A DNA stretch of 64,000 nucleotides from Tipula vernalis (Eukaryota; Arthropoda; Insecta; Diptera; Tipulidae), in contig OY282558.1 of assembly GCA_958295665.1 (NCBI GenBank), positions 136,050,326-136,114,325 of the forward strand. Reading direction: 5' to 3'. Made by a program: the position numbers and the translations under genes. Positions 11,901 to 24,600 of this stretch are shown here, piece after piece; position 1 is the stretch's first letter, and every line of letters starts with the position of its first letter. The notes beneath the pieces were generated by a model. The model saw only the letters and a list, made by a program, of their open reading frames with translations. It was not told the DNA's origin and searched no databases.

Positions 11901-14900
11901 AAATTTAACTTCAATTATAAAAATTCTAGAAAAGTTTTAATATTTTAAAATAAGCTTCTGAAATTTCTGCTAAATATTGAAAATTTTATATTTTAAAAAA
12001 TTAAATTTTCGAAATAAAATAAAACACAAAAGCTTGTTCGGTTAACGCAGTGGATCTAATGATTTTTAAGCACCCTTTACACATCCGATTAATTCGATTT
12101 ACTGGATTTAATAATAAGTAAAGCAAAATTTTCAAATTTCTAAAATTTCAACATAACTAAAAGTTTAAAGTTTGCGTATTTTAAAATTTTGAAATTCCTA
12201 CAATTTCTTTAAAATTATAAAAATTAAAAATTTTTGTGAACTTCGAAAAATTCAATTTTCTCAAACTTTTTAAAATTAAAAAATAGTCAAATAAAAAATC
12301 TTAAAATTTTGTAGTTTTGAAGCAGCTTTCCAAATTTTGAAATTCTGTTTTCAGGCCAAATTTAAAATTACGAATGACTAGTTTGATTAACGCCTCTGGT
12401 CAGTAGTTCTTGAAGCTTACTTCACACAACCGGTAATAATGCTTCACTAAAATTCTTTATTACCTGAATGATTGATGAAATTCAGCAAGTTTCAAAAATC
12501 ACTAAAAATTTAACTTAAATAAAAATTTAGAGTTTGGATATTCTAAAATTTTGATGTTAATGAAATTTCTTTTAAATGGGAAAAATTGTATATTTTTGTG
12601 AGCTTCGGAAAATTTAAAGTTTGAAAAGATTTTAAAAATAAAAAATAAAAAATTTGCACAATTTTATTTTAAACGAGAAGAGAGTTTATGCTCTGAGAGT
12701 TTTAGATTGGTTTGCGCTCTCCACCTCATTTTATTAGAATTTGTCATTTCCCGAGAAAATGATGAAATTCAGAAATTTTTAAACTTTTTAATTACCTCAT
12801 TTTACATTTAAGCAATACTTTAAAGTTTTCATGTTCTAAAAGTTTAAAGTTTCTGAAATTTCTTCTAAATTATAAAAGTTCTACATTTTCTAGAGCTTCC
12901 AAAAATTAAAAATGCAAAATTTTCAAAATAAAATAAAAAATTTAATTTTTAAATTTTCTGTGAAGCTTTTCGAATTTCGAAATTTTGATTTTAAAGCAAA
13001 TATTAAACATCTTTACTTTCAAATGAAAACAGTATTGCTCGGTTAACGATTTTGGTCTAAAGATTTATAAGCTCTCTTTACATGACCGATTATCTCATTT
13101 TCTAGAGAATATAAAGCAAGCTTTAAAAAATTCGAAAAAACCGTTTAAACTAAAAATTTTAATTTTCGGTATTTTAAAATTTCGAAATTGCTGTAACTGC
13201 GTCTAAATTTAAAAAATTCTAAATTTTGTGAGCTTCGAAAAATTTAATTTTCGCAAAGTTTTTAATAAAAAAATTATAAAATTATAAAATTTTCTAGTTT
13301 CGAATGTTTGTGAACTTCGAAAATCTGATTTTAGATTACATTTTAAAGAACAAGAGGCCTGTTTGTCTAATGCCTCTGGTCCGAAGTTCTTAAAGATCTC
13401 TTTACACAACCGGTTACCTTGCTTTTCTAGAATTCTTGATTACTCTTTAATCAAATTTCTTGTAAAATATAAAAATTCGACATTTTCGTGATTTTCAAAA
13501 AATTTTAAGTTTCCAAAGACTTTAAAGTTGAAAAAAAGTTCAAACAATTTTACAAGTGACTTGCTCGATTAACGCCTTTGGTTTTAAATTGGTTATGCTT
13601 TCACTAGAATTTACTAGAATTTTATTATTTTAATCATTATCCGAGAAAACGATGAAATCTAGCAAATTTTTTAAATTTCTAAACAATTTAACATATACAG
13701 TTTTGAAAATTCTATATTTTCTAGAGCTTCTAAAAATTCAAAAACCAAATTTTACAAATTAAAAAAATTATTATTCTGAAGTTTTCTAAGAAGCTGTTCG
13801 AACTTCGAAATCCTTATTCCAAACCAAATTTAAACCATTTTACTTTCAATCAGCAAGAGTCTTGCTCGGTAAACACCTTTGGTAAAAAGATTTTTAAGCT
13901 CTCTTCATGCACCGATTACCTCGTTTTGTAAAAGAAAATGACAGAGTCAAACAAATTTTAAAAATTCCCAACAGTTCAACATAACTAAAAGTTTTAAGTT
14001 TTACTATTTTAAAATTTTAAAATTGCTGACATTTCTTCTAAATTATAAAAATTTTAAGTTTTTGTGAGCTTAGAAAAATTCAATTTTCTCAACGATTTTA
14101 AAAAATTTCAAAAAATATAAAATTTTAAAATTGACCACTTTTCAAGCTTTCCGAACAGCAAAGACTTGTATCATTAACACTTTCGTTTCGAAATTTTTAT
14201 CAATCTCTTCAAACAACCGGTTATATTGCTTTACTACAATTTTTTACTACTCGAGTAACTGATGAAATTCGACAATTTTGAAAAATTTCAAAAAATTCTA
14301 CTTAAATAAAAAAAATTAAACTTTTAAGTCAACAAAGTTTCTTCTAAACTATAAAAGTTCAATATGTTTGTGAGCTTCAAAAAATGCAAAATTTCTAAAC
14401 GATTTAAAACTACAAAAAGTTAACCTCGAACAATTTTAATTTCAAACAACAAAAGACTTGCTCGATTAACCCCTTTGGTTTTAAATTCTGTTATGCTCTC
14501 ACCGATTACCGAATTTTTCTAGAAATTTTCATTACTAAAGAAAATAGTGAAATTTTTAAGAAAAATTTGAATTTAAAGTTTTGAAATATTAAAATTTAAA
14601 GCTTCTGAACTTTCTTCTAAGTTATGAAAATTACGCGATTTATAATTTTACTGAATAGTCAGTTCATGAACTGAATATTCAGTTTTGTTATATGCATTTA
14701 CATTTTATTAGTGTTCATGAATTTATGTCCACTGTTTTAAACAGAAAGAAACGCGTCACAATGCAAGATGTTGGTTTTTTATTCTATTTTATTTTCATTG
14801 CCTTGTAATTTGATGGACTGTTTTTATTTGTATTTGCATGCAATGCGGGAGGGCCGCAACAGATAGTCGAGCAGTTTTGGCTATGTGAATTTAACGTTAT

Positions 14901-16125
14901 GCGTGACGTTAGATTGTTTTTGATAATAGAATGGAGAAAATATGTGATTGATATATTGTAGTGGTGAACCGCACTAAGTTTTACATTTTCTAGAGATTTG
15001 GAAATTTCAAAAATTCTTAATTATCAAAAAATATTCTCACGTTTCCTATGAAGCGTTTTGAGTTTCGAAAATTTGATTTTGAGCCAAATATTAAACAATT
15101 TTACATTCAAACAACACTCGATAAAGCATTCGTTCTGAATATACGTCAGCCAACTTTAAATAAGCAATTATCTCGTTTTACTAGAGAAAATGATAAAGTA
15201 AAAATGTGAATTTCCAAAAATTCAATAGAAGTGAAAATTTATAGTATGTATATGTACTTTAAAATTTTGAAATTCCTGTAATTTTTTCAAAATTATAAAA
15301 ATTCCTAATTTTTGTGTGCTTCGAAACATGCAATTTTCCAAAAGTTTTTAAAATTAAAAAAAATTATAAAATTTTCAAATTTTCTAGTTTTGAAGATTTT
15401 CAAATTTCGAAATTCTGATTTTAGACCAAATTTTAAATATTTTTTTTTTTTTTTTCAAACAACAAGAGACTTATTTCAATAACGAGGACCCTGGTTCGAA
15501 GTTTTTAGCATTCATTATACAACTGACTACCTCGCTTTACCAGAATACTTTATTCCTCCAGTAACTGATAAAATTCGGCAGTTTTAAAAATGTCAAAAAA
15601 ACAACTTAAATAAAAATTTAAAGTTTATGAAAGTGCTACATTTTCGTGAGCTTTAAAAAATTCAAAGATTCTAAAACTAAAAAAAAAGGAAATTTCAAAC
15701 ATTTTAACTTTCAAACAATAAGAGATTTGCTTGTTTAAAGCATTCGGTATTGAACTGGTTTACTAAACTACTTACTTACCGTTTTACTAAAATTTTTTAT
15801 TACCCGAGGAAACGAAGAAATCCAGCAAATTCTTAAAATTTTTTAGTTTCTGAATCTTTTACTAAATTATGAAAATTCTATATTTTCTAGAGTATTGAAA
15901 AATTAAAAATTTTCAAGTTTTCTACGAAGCTTTTCGAATTTCGAACTTCTGATTTTAAATCAAACTTTAAACAATTTTACTTTCAACATAAACGACTTTT
16001 AAGCTCTCTTCACCCAACCGATTAGGGAATTTCTAGAAATTCAACATAAATAAAAATGTCGATGTGAAAATTTGTTCAGGCTGTAGGAATTTAAGAATAC
16101 AGAAATCTGAGGATTTCAAATTCAG
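8935..16125. repeat. Degenerate ~300-bp satellite with ~2.2-2.4 kb higher-order period
   Basis: A recurring block contains a phrase like GCTCTCTTCACACAACCGAT, then TTTTACTAGA, AAATTTCTAAAA, GTGAGCTTCGAAAAATTCAA and a poly(A/T) segment. The CTCTCTTC-type phrase recurs near 9310, 9630, 9860, 10170, 10630, 10910, 11145, 11470, 11805, 12065, 12400, 12700, 13055, 13390, 13585, 13895, 14195, 14485, 15150, 15495, 15755 and 15995, a mean spacing of about 300 bp. Monomer types recur in the same order one higher-order unit later (see findings). Short frames inside it are by-products of the array and not genes. Confidence 0.85.
14633..14980. other. ~350-bp foreign segment interrupting the satellite
   Basis: The satellite text breaks off after GTTATGAAAATT and resumes with TTACATTTTCTAGAG, where normally these phrases adjoin. 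The insert has mixed composition with CpG-containing patches (14878-14910 is notably GC-rich). It holds a 34-bp near-perfect palindrome at 14650-14683 whose core is CAGTTCATGAACTG. No coding frame and no matching inverted ends were found, so the type of element is unknown. Confidence 0.6.
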
Positions 16126-17260
16126 AATACTCGGGTTAACTCGGCCACAACACCACTTCAAGAAATCAAAGTAATGTTTAGATCATGTATTATTTTGCCA
16201 GTTTTAAATTTTTCGCGTCGAGCACTGTGATCAGCAAATCGTAAGCGAAATTCTACATTTTTATATTTAGCTTCCTATATTTTATAGCTTCCTATAATTT
16301 ACGTCCAAGTTTTATGGTAAATTTATAGATCGAGAAGCATACTTAGTCAAATATTTTTTAACGAAATTTTAAAATTTTGGAATTATAAAACATAGGATTT
16401 ACAACATTTGGGAGTTTAGAACCCATAAAATCCATAGCAGTATTTGTAGAGGATGAATTTTCTCCAATGAAAAATCCAAAACTTCTAATTTTCAATTCTC
16501 AATTTCATTCTATAAAGTTCTATAAAGTCAGTAGATTCTTAAGTCTGAACTTCTAGACAAATTGTTATTCGTGTTTTTCAAATGCTTATTTCTATAGATT
16601 CTAACATATGATTTTCAGACTCCCGAGCAATAATTAAAGCTTTCGAAAAATTGTAAATTTCGAAAGATAAAGAAAATAATTTTGATGAATACGATGCATC
16701 GAAATGATTATCTGTGTCTTTCGAATTTTAAATATTAAACTTAATTTTTTTCTTGAAGGTGAGATTCTGCAGCAGCTGCATTACAAGCTATGAAATGGCT
16801 TATGTGGAAGTCAAACGTAGAGCTTTAAAAGTGAAAAGTCTAAGTGAAATGAATTCAATTTGCTTTCTGATATTAAAGAGGCCATCTTGAAAAAGCCGCG
16901 TGTTTTAATAAAACACAATTTTTTTTTTTCAAATTTTAACAAATTAAATTTGAATTATCTTGTTTAAGATATTGCTTCTTAATGTTGATATTGTATAGCA
17001 AACTTCAAGATAAACGAGTACTTACTTACTAAGGCTTTGTAAAAATTATTATGGCTTCCTTTAGGAAACTTTCCTGTTGGTGAAAGCTTTTATTATTTTT
17101 AAAAATAAAAAACAAAAATATTGAATGTGCTGTTTTGTTATCGTGCTACTTAATTTAAATTCAAGCAAAAAACATAGAATTTTCTTTAATATATTAATTT
17201 AGAACGGTTTAAATCATTTTTGATGGATACGAAATTAATTTTTGAAAAATTTATTAGGTT
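16126..17260. other. AT-rich stretch without a recognised gene
   Basis: It contains mixed AT-rich sequence with no recognisable frame. A short hairpin lies near 16898-16914 (GTGTTTTAATAAAACAC) followed by a T run. Confidence 0.4.
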
Positions 17261-17264
17261 AATT

Positions 17265-17950
17265 TTATGAGGTTTTGTTTTTAAATTTTTATTTAAATAT
17301 CAAATCTCCAATATAGGAAGCTGCTATTACTCTTTTAGAACAAAAGATAAATGGCCTAACAGAAAAACATGGCTCCAGGTACTTGAAAGAGCGATAACGT
17401 ATTTTGATATTCATTAACTTTTGTACTCGGTTATGTTGATTTTATGAGGATTTGTTTTTCATTTTAATTTAAATATCAAATCTTCAAGATAGGAAGGTGC
17501 TATTAGGCTAGAATACATAAAGATAACTTTTCTAACAGGAAAACATGGCTCCAAGTACTGCGATAATTTATTTCAATATTCATTAATTTCTTTACTCGGG
17601 AGGTTTTGTTTTTACATTTTTATTTAAATATCCAATCTACAAGATAGGAAGCTGCTATTAATTCAGAGTACGTCAAGCTGGTCGTTCTAACAGAAAACCA
17701 TGACTCCAGGTACTTTAAAGAGCAATAACTTATTTTGGTATTCATTAACTTCTATTCTTCGTTATGTCGATTTTATGATGTTTTGGTTTTATTTTTATTT
17801 TTACTTAAATATTAAATCTCCAAGATAGCAAGCTGTTATCGGGCCAGAATACGTAAAAATAAACGGCCTAACATAAAAACATGGTTTCAAGTGAGTTCAA
17901 GGGTGATACCGTCGTTTAGTATTCCTCAACTTACTTACTTACTTATTTTG
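17265..17950. repeat. Four tandem copies of a ~170-bp repeat
   Basis: A block holding ATGAGGTTTTGTTTTTA, TTTAAATATCAAATCTCCA, ATAGGAAGCTGCTATTA and AAACATGGCTCCAGGTACT recurs with the CATGGCTCC-type phrase near 17367, 17543, 17699 and 17880, a spacing of about 156-181 bp. Copies are diverged. The array ends in a short (ACTT)n tract at about 17929-17946. It is unrelated in sequence to the 300-bp and 141-bp arrays. Confidence 0.8.
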
Positions 17951-20690
17951 GAATTTAAAAATGAGCCATGCTTGTACCTAATTATATAAATTTAATTATT
18001 TATTAAACAAAAAAGGAGGATTTTCCTAGAAGAATTTTATAGATAAAATCAACGATTTTCAATCTAGATTTGCCTCAACTAAATTGTTCTGGATCGTAAG
18101 ATTCAATTTCAGTAACATTTTTTAACTTAAACATTGAAAGGATTCAATAACGGGGTCAAAATAATTTAATAAAATTGGGCCCCAAATTAAATTCTGTCAT
18201 TACGTAATAAAAAAAATTGCGTTTGGCAGAATTCTGATAAATTTGTTATAAATATCCCACGTTCTGTTGCCAATCTTACTATAGTTTCATTTTTTTATGA
18301 TATCGCACCATCTAATACAATAAACAACCGATTCCGTACTCACATATCAATTAAAATGAACAACATTTCAATGACATGTGCGCGAAAACCAGCAATCAAC
18401 TTATGTGCGGCGGCATTTTCTTTTCTACCTTTATTATTTCTACTTAATACAACCGATATTATCATCAACCTATCAATCGAATGCTAGATAGCCATCAATT
18501 ACACTGTTTCTTAGTAAACAACTTAATTATATAAAATTATAAATCAAACCTTAGAAATACGGCAAAATCCCAAACGAATTTATTTACCTGTAAGTAGAAC
18601 AAAAAAAAAAAAAAAAATAATTATCAATCAAAATTTAATTAAAAAAAAAACTTAATGTTTTAACATTCTTACAAACTACCCATATTTGGCGTCGAATAAA
18701 AACATAAGAACTATAAAACATTTAGCTACCAACTAAATACAATAAAAAACTTTATGTTTAGTAGAAAAATTACAACAAGACATAATTTTTTTTACGATAT
18801 ATGTATAGTTACATATAATGTGTTAGTAATAAACATAAAGCACAACAACAAATCAACCTACAATTTTCTTTTATGTAATTTAAGTTTTGCTTAAGCCGCA
18901 CACGATATAATAAAGAAAGACAAAAAAAAAAAGTTCAATAACTCAGAATTTCGCGAAGAGAGATTATCTTTATTCATTCCACCAGCATAATTCACAATCT
19001 TTCTCAACCAGTTTTGGTATGGTTGTACACATAAACTCGAGTCGTTCTTATCAAAATCAAAATAAAAAATAAATTTCTTCCTGTTATGCACTCGTATACC
19101 ATTTTATTATTTATTTTCTTGAGAAATCTTAAAGAAGTTGTAAATGTAGGTTTCTGTGTACATAGTTGGTATTTCCCGGCGAAAAATAAATGAATTGTTT
19201 TATAAATTTACTTAGGATGATAAGAACGAAACGGAAGTATATGTGTGTGTGTTTGTGTAGGTGGGAAATTTGCCAAACCTTATCGCAATGCACACAATAA
19301 ATAATTTACCGCGCTTAAACAACACAATGCCCTTTCTTGATCTCAAAACTGTTAAAATACGTTTAGTGTTGTTTTGATCACATAAACTTTTGTACGCTGT
19401 GCTGTGTTTACAACAAAAATTATTCAATTGTTTAAAAAAAAAAATGTTGGAAACCTGAAAAAACGACTTAAACGATGGTTCTCACGATATAAACTTAATT
19501 GGATTTTGCATAGACTAAAAATAAAAATAAAAAAACTGTGACGTTAACACAAAGTAAAAACTAAACAATTTTTTATTTTATTTTATAAATTCAATCAAGC
19601 TTCTAATCGACTTGATACAAATAAAATAAAGTAGCAAATCATCACCGATAGAAAAATTAAAAAAAGTAAAAAAAAAAAATCTAATTAAAATTATCACCGA
19701 GACTAACCCGTTTAAAGTTCAACAAACAATATATTTGTAAGTACTACAATTATGACCGATTCGCGTGGGAATTTGAGTAGTGTACCGTAAACCATATTTA
19801 CATAAGAATAAATACTAACAAGAACTACAAAAAATCGCCATTCACTAAAATCACTTAAAGAAACCAATTATATTCTCAATGTCAACAAACGTTTTATCTT
19901 TCGTTTGATTTTGTATGGTGTAGTATCGATTCTCAATATCCAATAAACACTCCATTCCACATACCAAGCAAAAAAAAAAACACTCAAACCTCATCGTCAC
20001 TCATCATTACCAACGTTCCTTGTCTTGTATATATGTATAAATACATTTTATTGACCACAAAAACCAATAAAACTTTAATTTTGATGATAATTTGTTTGCT
20101 AATTTAATGTTTTGAGCATGTATCATCATCGTATACACTTATATCCACATAAAATACATAATAAAAGTAAAGTACGTTTGTGGATTTAGTACGATGAAGA
20201 TACTACATATACATATTCATCCGAAGAAAACCAAACAAAGAAACTTAAAAAACTATTTAATGGGAAAGTAGCTAGAAAATTCTGTCGTTTTTGTTTTATC
20301 TTCGTGTCGTTTAAACAATTATCATTTTCATCTTAAAGATTAAATTGGTCATAAAAATTTAAGATATTTGTTTTTTATGGTTTTGTTGCTTAAAGATTAT
20401 TGTACTTAAAAATAAAACCATCCCTTCAACTTGACATGATCTCTATTACACAGATTGAAGTATAAATTTATCAAACAACTTAAGTAATTACTTAAGACTC
20501 CAAATTCGATTGAAAATGAAAATTAAAAAAAAAAATGAAACCCCTAAAACTAAAATCCCTTAAATACAAATAGTTGATTTGTTCACAACAATTTGTGTTT
20601 TGGGGATTTTATGTCACTCCCAAACAACCACAATATTTGATGATTTCGTGAAATTTTTAAAATCACGAAATTCTTAAATCACTTGAAATG
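17951..20690. other. Mixed AT-rich island, no gene recognised
   Basis: This stretch, especially 18.24-20.6 kb, has more even composition than the satellites, with A runs (for example about 18600-18617) and no tandem structure. Minus-strand frames of 66 and 71 codons (18891-19091, 19212-19427) show no family features. It may be old host sequence such as intron or intergenic DNA. Confidence 0.4.
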
Positions 20691-20697
20691 ATTGACT

Positions 20698-20999
20698 CTA
20701 GACAGACTGTGGTTTAATAAATCCGTTTTGGCTAAACTCGTTTAAGATTTCTTTGCAAACCAAACGGATTAGATAAAATCGAGGTTGACACACTGCGACT
20801 AATCTCGAAAAATTCACTAAATCGGTTTTATTAAATCGCAGTGTGTCTAGGGTATTATACCCTAGACAGGCTGTGGTTTAATAAATCCGAATTAGCTAAA
20901 CTCGTTCAAGTACTCTATGCAAAACAAAGCGAGTAGGTAAAATTGAGTTAGACATACTGCGGCTGAACTCGAAAAATTCGCTAAATCGCTTAATTTCCT
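20698..20999. mobile_element. Two tandem MITE-like inverted-repeat elements
   Basis: Copy 1 (20698-20850, 153 bp) starts CTAGACAGACTGTGGTTTAA and ends with its near reverse complement finishing GTGTGTCTAG, so it has inverted ends of about 28 bp. Copy 2 starts at 20862 with CTAGACAGGCTGTGGTTTAA and can be followed to about 20999, but its right end is degraded. The two are separated by an odd-length palindrome, CTAGGGTATTATACCCTAG (20847-20865). Neither has coding capacity. This is the layout of short non-autonomous DNA transposons; the superfamily is not known. Confidence 0.75.
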
Positions 21000-21606
21000 G
21001 GATTGCTTTGATTACAATTATGACGAGTTTTTAGATCTCCTATAAATTTTGGTAATTTTGAAAATCTACTAAGCTTTAGAAAATCCTTGAAATTAATTTT
21101 CTCTTTAAATTATTAGTACATCCGTTAGTAGCTGAATTAGATCCTTTCTTTGAACTCTAATTTATTAAAATAATAGGAAATTTAAACTCTAAAAATAGAA
21201 TTATTATTTAACTTAATTAGTTTTTGTACCAATTCGTTATACATATTCTTAAACCCTTAAATTTCATTCATTCTAATCCTTGGAATTTCTAAAATATTTT
21301 GAAATTAGTTTGTAAGAATGAAAACCGTTCTTTCCGAATTTTTCGAACTTCAATATTTTAACATTAAATTACTTTGAATTTCTGGAAATTGTTAATTTTC
21401 CTTAATAATCGAAATTCTATATTTTATTCAAATTTTAATTAGATTTTTGTTAATTTTTATTCATGAATTTTTTAAAGGCTTCAAATTCTTTAAATTTATG
21501 TTTTCGTAAAATTTTAATGTTGACGAAATTCTTAAATCCCTTGAAATTCCTAAGAAACTTAAAATTATTGGATTTTTTTGATAACAATTTTTGACGAATG
21601 AGGGGG
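21000..21606. other. AT-rich stretch before the 141-bp array
   Basis: It is dominated by AAATTT-type sequence with phrases such as TGAAATTCCTAA and no recognisable gene or clear tandem period. Confidence 0.4.
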
Positions 21607-24600
21607 AATGAAAACTATGAATTGAGGAAACTATGTCTTAAGCTAAAATCAAATAACAATTGAAACTATGAATTATTTTACGAAAAAGTGACAATTTTTG
21701 GAGACAATTAGTGAAGTTCAACCCCTACTTAGAAAACAAAATGCTAAATTCGACTATATTAGCATCTTAGAAACAATGGAAACTATGAATTAAGCTAAGA
21801 TCGCATGCATTTCAGAGGTTTAAAGAAAAAGTGACAATTTTTGGAGATACATAATTGGTGAAGTTCAACCTACTTAGAAAATTAAATGCAGAATTCAACT
21901 ATTTTAACATCTTAGAAACAATGGAAACTGTGAATTAAGCTAAAATCGCATGCATTTCAGAGATTTTAAGGAAAAGTGACAATTTTTGGAGAAAATTGGT
22001 GAAGTTCAACCTACTTAGAAAACAAAATGCCAAAGTCGACTATTTTAACATCTTAGAAACAATGAAAACTATGAATTAAGCTAAAACGGCATGCATTTAA
22101 GAGATTTTACGAAAAAGTGACAATTTTTGGAGAAAATTGGTGAACCTTATTAGAAAACAATATGCCAATTTCGACTATAAAAACATCTTAGAAACAATGG
22201 AAACTATAAATTAAGCTAAAATCGCATGCATTTCCGAGATTTTACAAAAAAAGTGACAATTTTTAGAGAAAATTGTTGAAGTTCCAACCTACTTAGAAAA
22301 CAAAATGCCAATTTCGACTATAATAACATCTTAAAAATGATGGAAACTATGAATTAAGCCTAAAATCGCATGCATTTCAGAGATTTTCCAGAAAAGTGAC
22401 AGTTTTTGAAAAATGTTAAGCTATAATAGCATGCATTTCGAAAATTTTGCGAAAAAGTGACCATTTTTGAAAAAAATTGGTTAAGTTCAACCTACTTAGA
22501 AATTAATTTAATTTAAAATCTTAGAAACAATGGAAACAGTGAATTAAGCTAAAATCGCATGAATTTCAGAGATTTTACGAAATAGTGACAATTTTTGGAA
22601 ATAATTGGTGAAGTTCAACCTACTTAGAAAACAAAATGCCAAATTCGACTATTTTAACATCTTAGAAACAATGTAAACTATGAATTAAGCTTAAATCGCA
22701 TGCATTTCAGAGATTTTAAGGAAAAGTGATAATTTTTGGAAAAATTAATGAAGTTCAACCGACTTAGAAAACAAAATGCCAATTTCGACTTTAATAACAT
22801 ATTAGAAACAATGGAATCTATGAATTAAGCTAAAATCGCATGCATTTCAGAGATTATACGAAAAAGTGACAATTTTTAGAGAAAATTGGTGATGTTCAAC
22901 CAACTTAGAAAACAAAATGCCAATTTCGACTTTATTAACATCTTAGAAACAATGGAAACTATGAATTAAGCTTAAATCGCATGCATTTCAGAGATTTTAC
23001 GAAAAAGTGACAATTTTCGACTACTCGTATATTAACATCTTAGAAACAATGGAAACTATGAATAAAGCTAAGATCGCATGCATTTCAGAGTTTTTACGAA
23101 AAAGTGACAATTTTTGGAGATAATTGGTAAAGTTCTACCTACTTAGAAAACAAAATGCCAAATTCTACTATTTTAACATCTTAGCAACAATGGAAACTAT
23201 CAATTAAGCTTAAATCGCATGCATTTCAGAGATTTTAAAGAAAAGTGATAATTTTTGGAAAAATTAATGAAGTTCAACCTACTTAGAAAACAAAATGCCA
23301 AATTCGACTATATTAACATTTAGGAAACAATGAAACCTATGAATTAAGCTAAAATCGTATGAATTCCAGAGATTTTACGAAAAAGTGACGATGAGAAAAT
23401 TGGCGAAGTTCAACCTACTTAGAAAACAAAATGCCAATTTCGACTTTAATAACATATTAGAAACAATGGAATCTATGAATTAAGCTAAAATCGCATGCAT
23501 TTCAGAGATTTTACGAAAAAGTGACAATTTTTGGAGAAAATTGGTGATGTTTAACCTACTTAGAAAACAAAATGCCAATTTCGACTATATTAACATCTTA
23601 GAAACAATGGGAACTATGAATTAAGCTAAGATCGCATGCATTTCAGAGTTTTTACGAAAAAGTGACAATTTTTGGAAAAAAAATTGGTGAAGTACAACCT
23701 AATTAGAAAACAAAATGCCAATTTCGACTTTAATAACATATTAGAAACAATGGAATCTCTATGAATTAAGCTAAAATCGCATGCATTTCAGAGATTTTAC
23801 GAAATAGTGACAATTTTTAGAGAAAATTGGTGATGTTTAACCTACTTAGAAAACAAAATGCTAATTTCGACTATATTAACATCTTAGAAACAATGGAAAC
23901 TATGAATTAAGCTTAAATCGCATGCATTTCAGAGATTTTACGAAAAAGTGACAATTTATGACTACTCGTATATTAACATCTTAGAAACAATGGAAACTAT
24001 GAATTAAGCTAAGATTGCATGCATTTCAGAGTTTTTACAAAAAAGTGACAAGTTTTGGAGATAATTGGTGAAGTTCTACCTACTTAGAAAACAAAATGCC
24101 AAATTCGACTATTTTAACATCTTAGAAACAATGGAAACTATCAATTAAGCTTAAATCGCATGCATTTCAGAGATTTTAAAGAAAAGTGATAATTTTTGGA
24201 AAAATTAATGAAGTTCAACCTACTTAGAAAACAAAATGCCAAATTCGACTATATTAACATTTAGGAAACAATGAAACCTATGAATTAAGCTAAAATCGTA
24301 TGAATTCCAGAGATTTTACGAAAAAGTGACGATGAGAAAATTGGTGAAGTTCAACCTACTTAGAAAACAAAATGCCAATTTCGACTTTAATAACATATTA
24401 GAAACAATGGAATCTATGAATTAAGCTAAAATCGCATGCATTTCAGAGATTTTACGAAAAAGTGACAATTTTTAGAGAAAATTGGTGATGTTTAACCTAC
24501 TTAGAAAACAAAATGCCAATTTCGACTTAATTAACATCTTAGAAACAATGGAAACTATGAATTAAGCTTAAATCGCATGCATTTCAGAGATTTTACGAAA

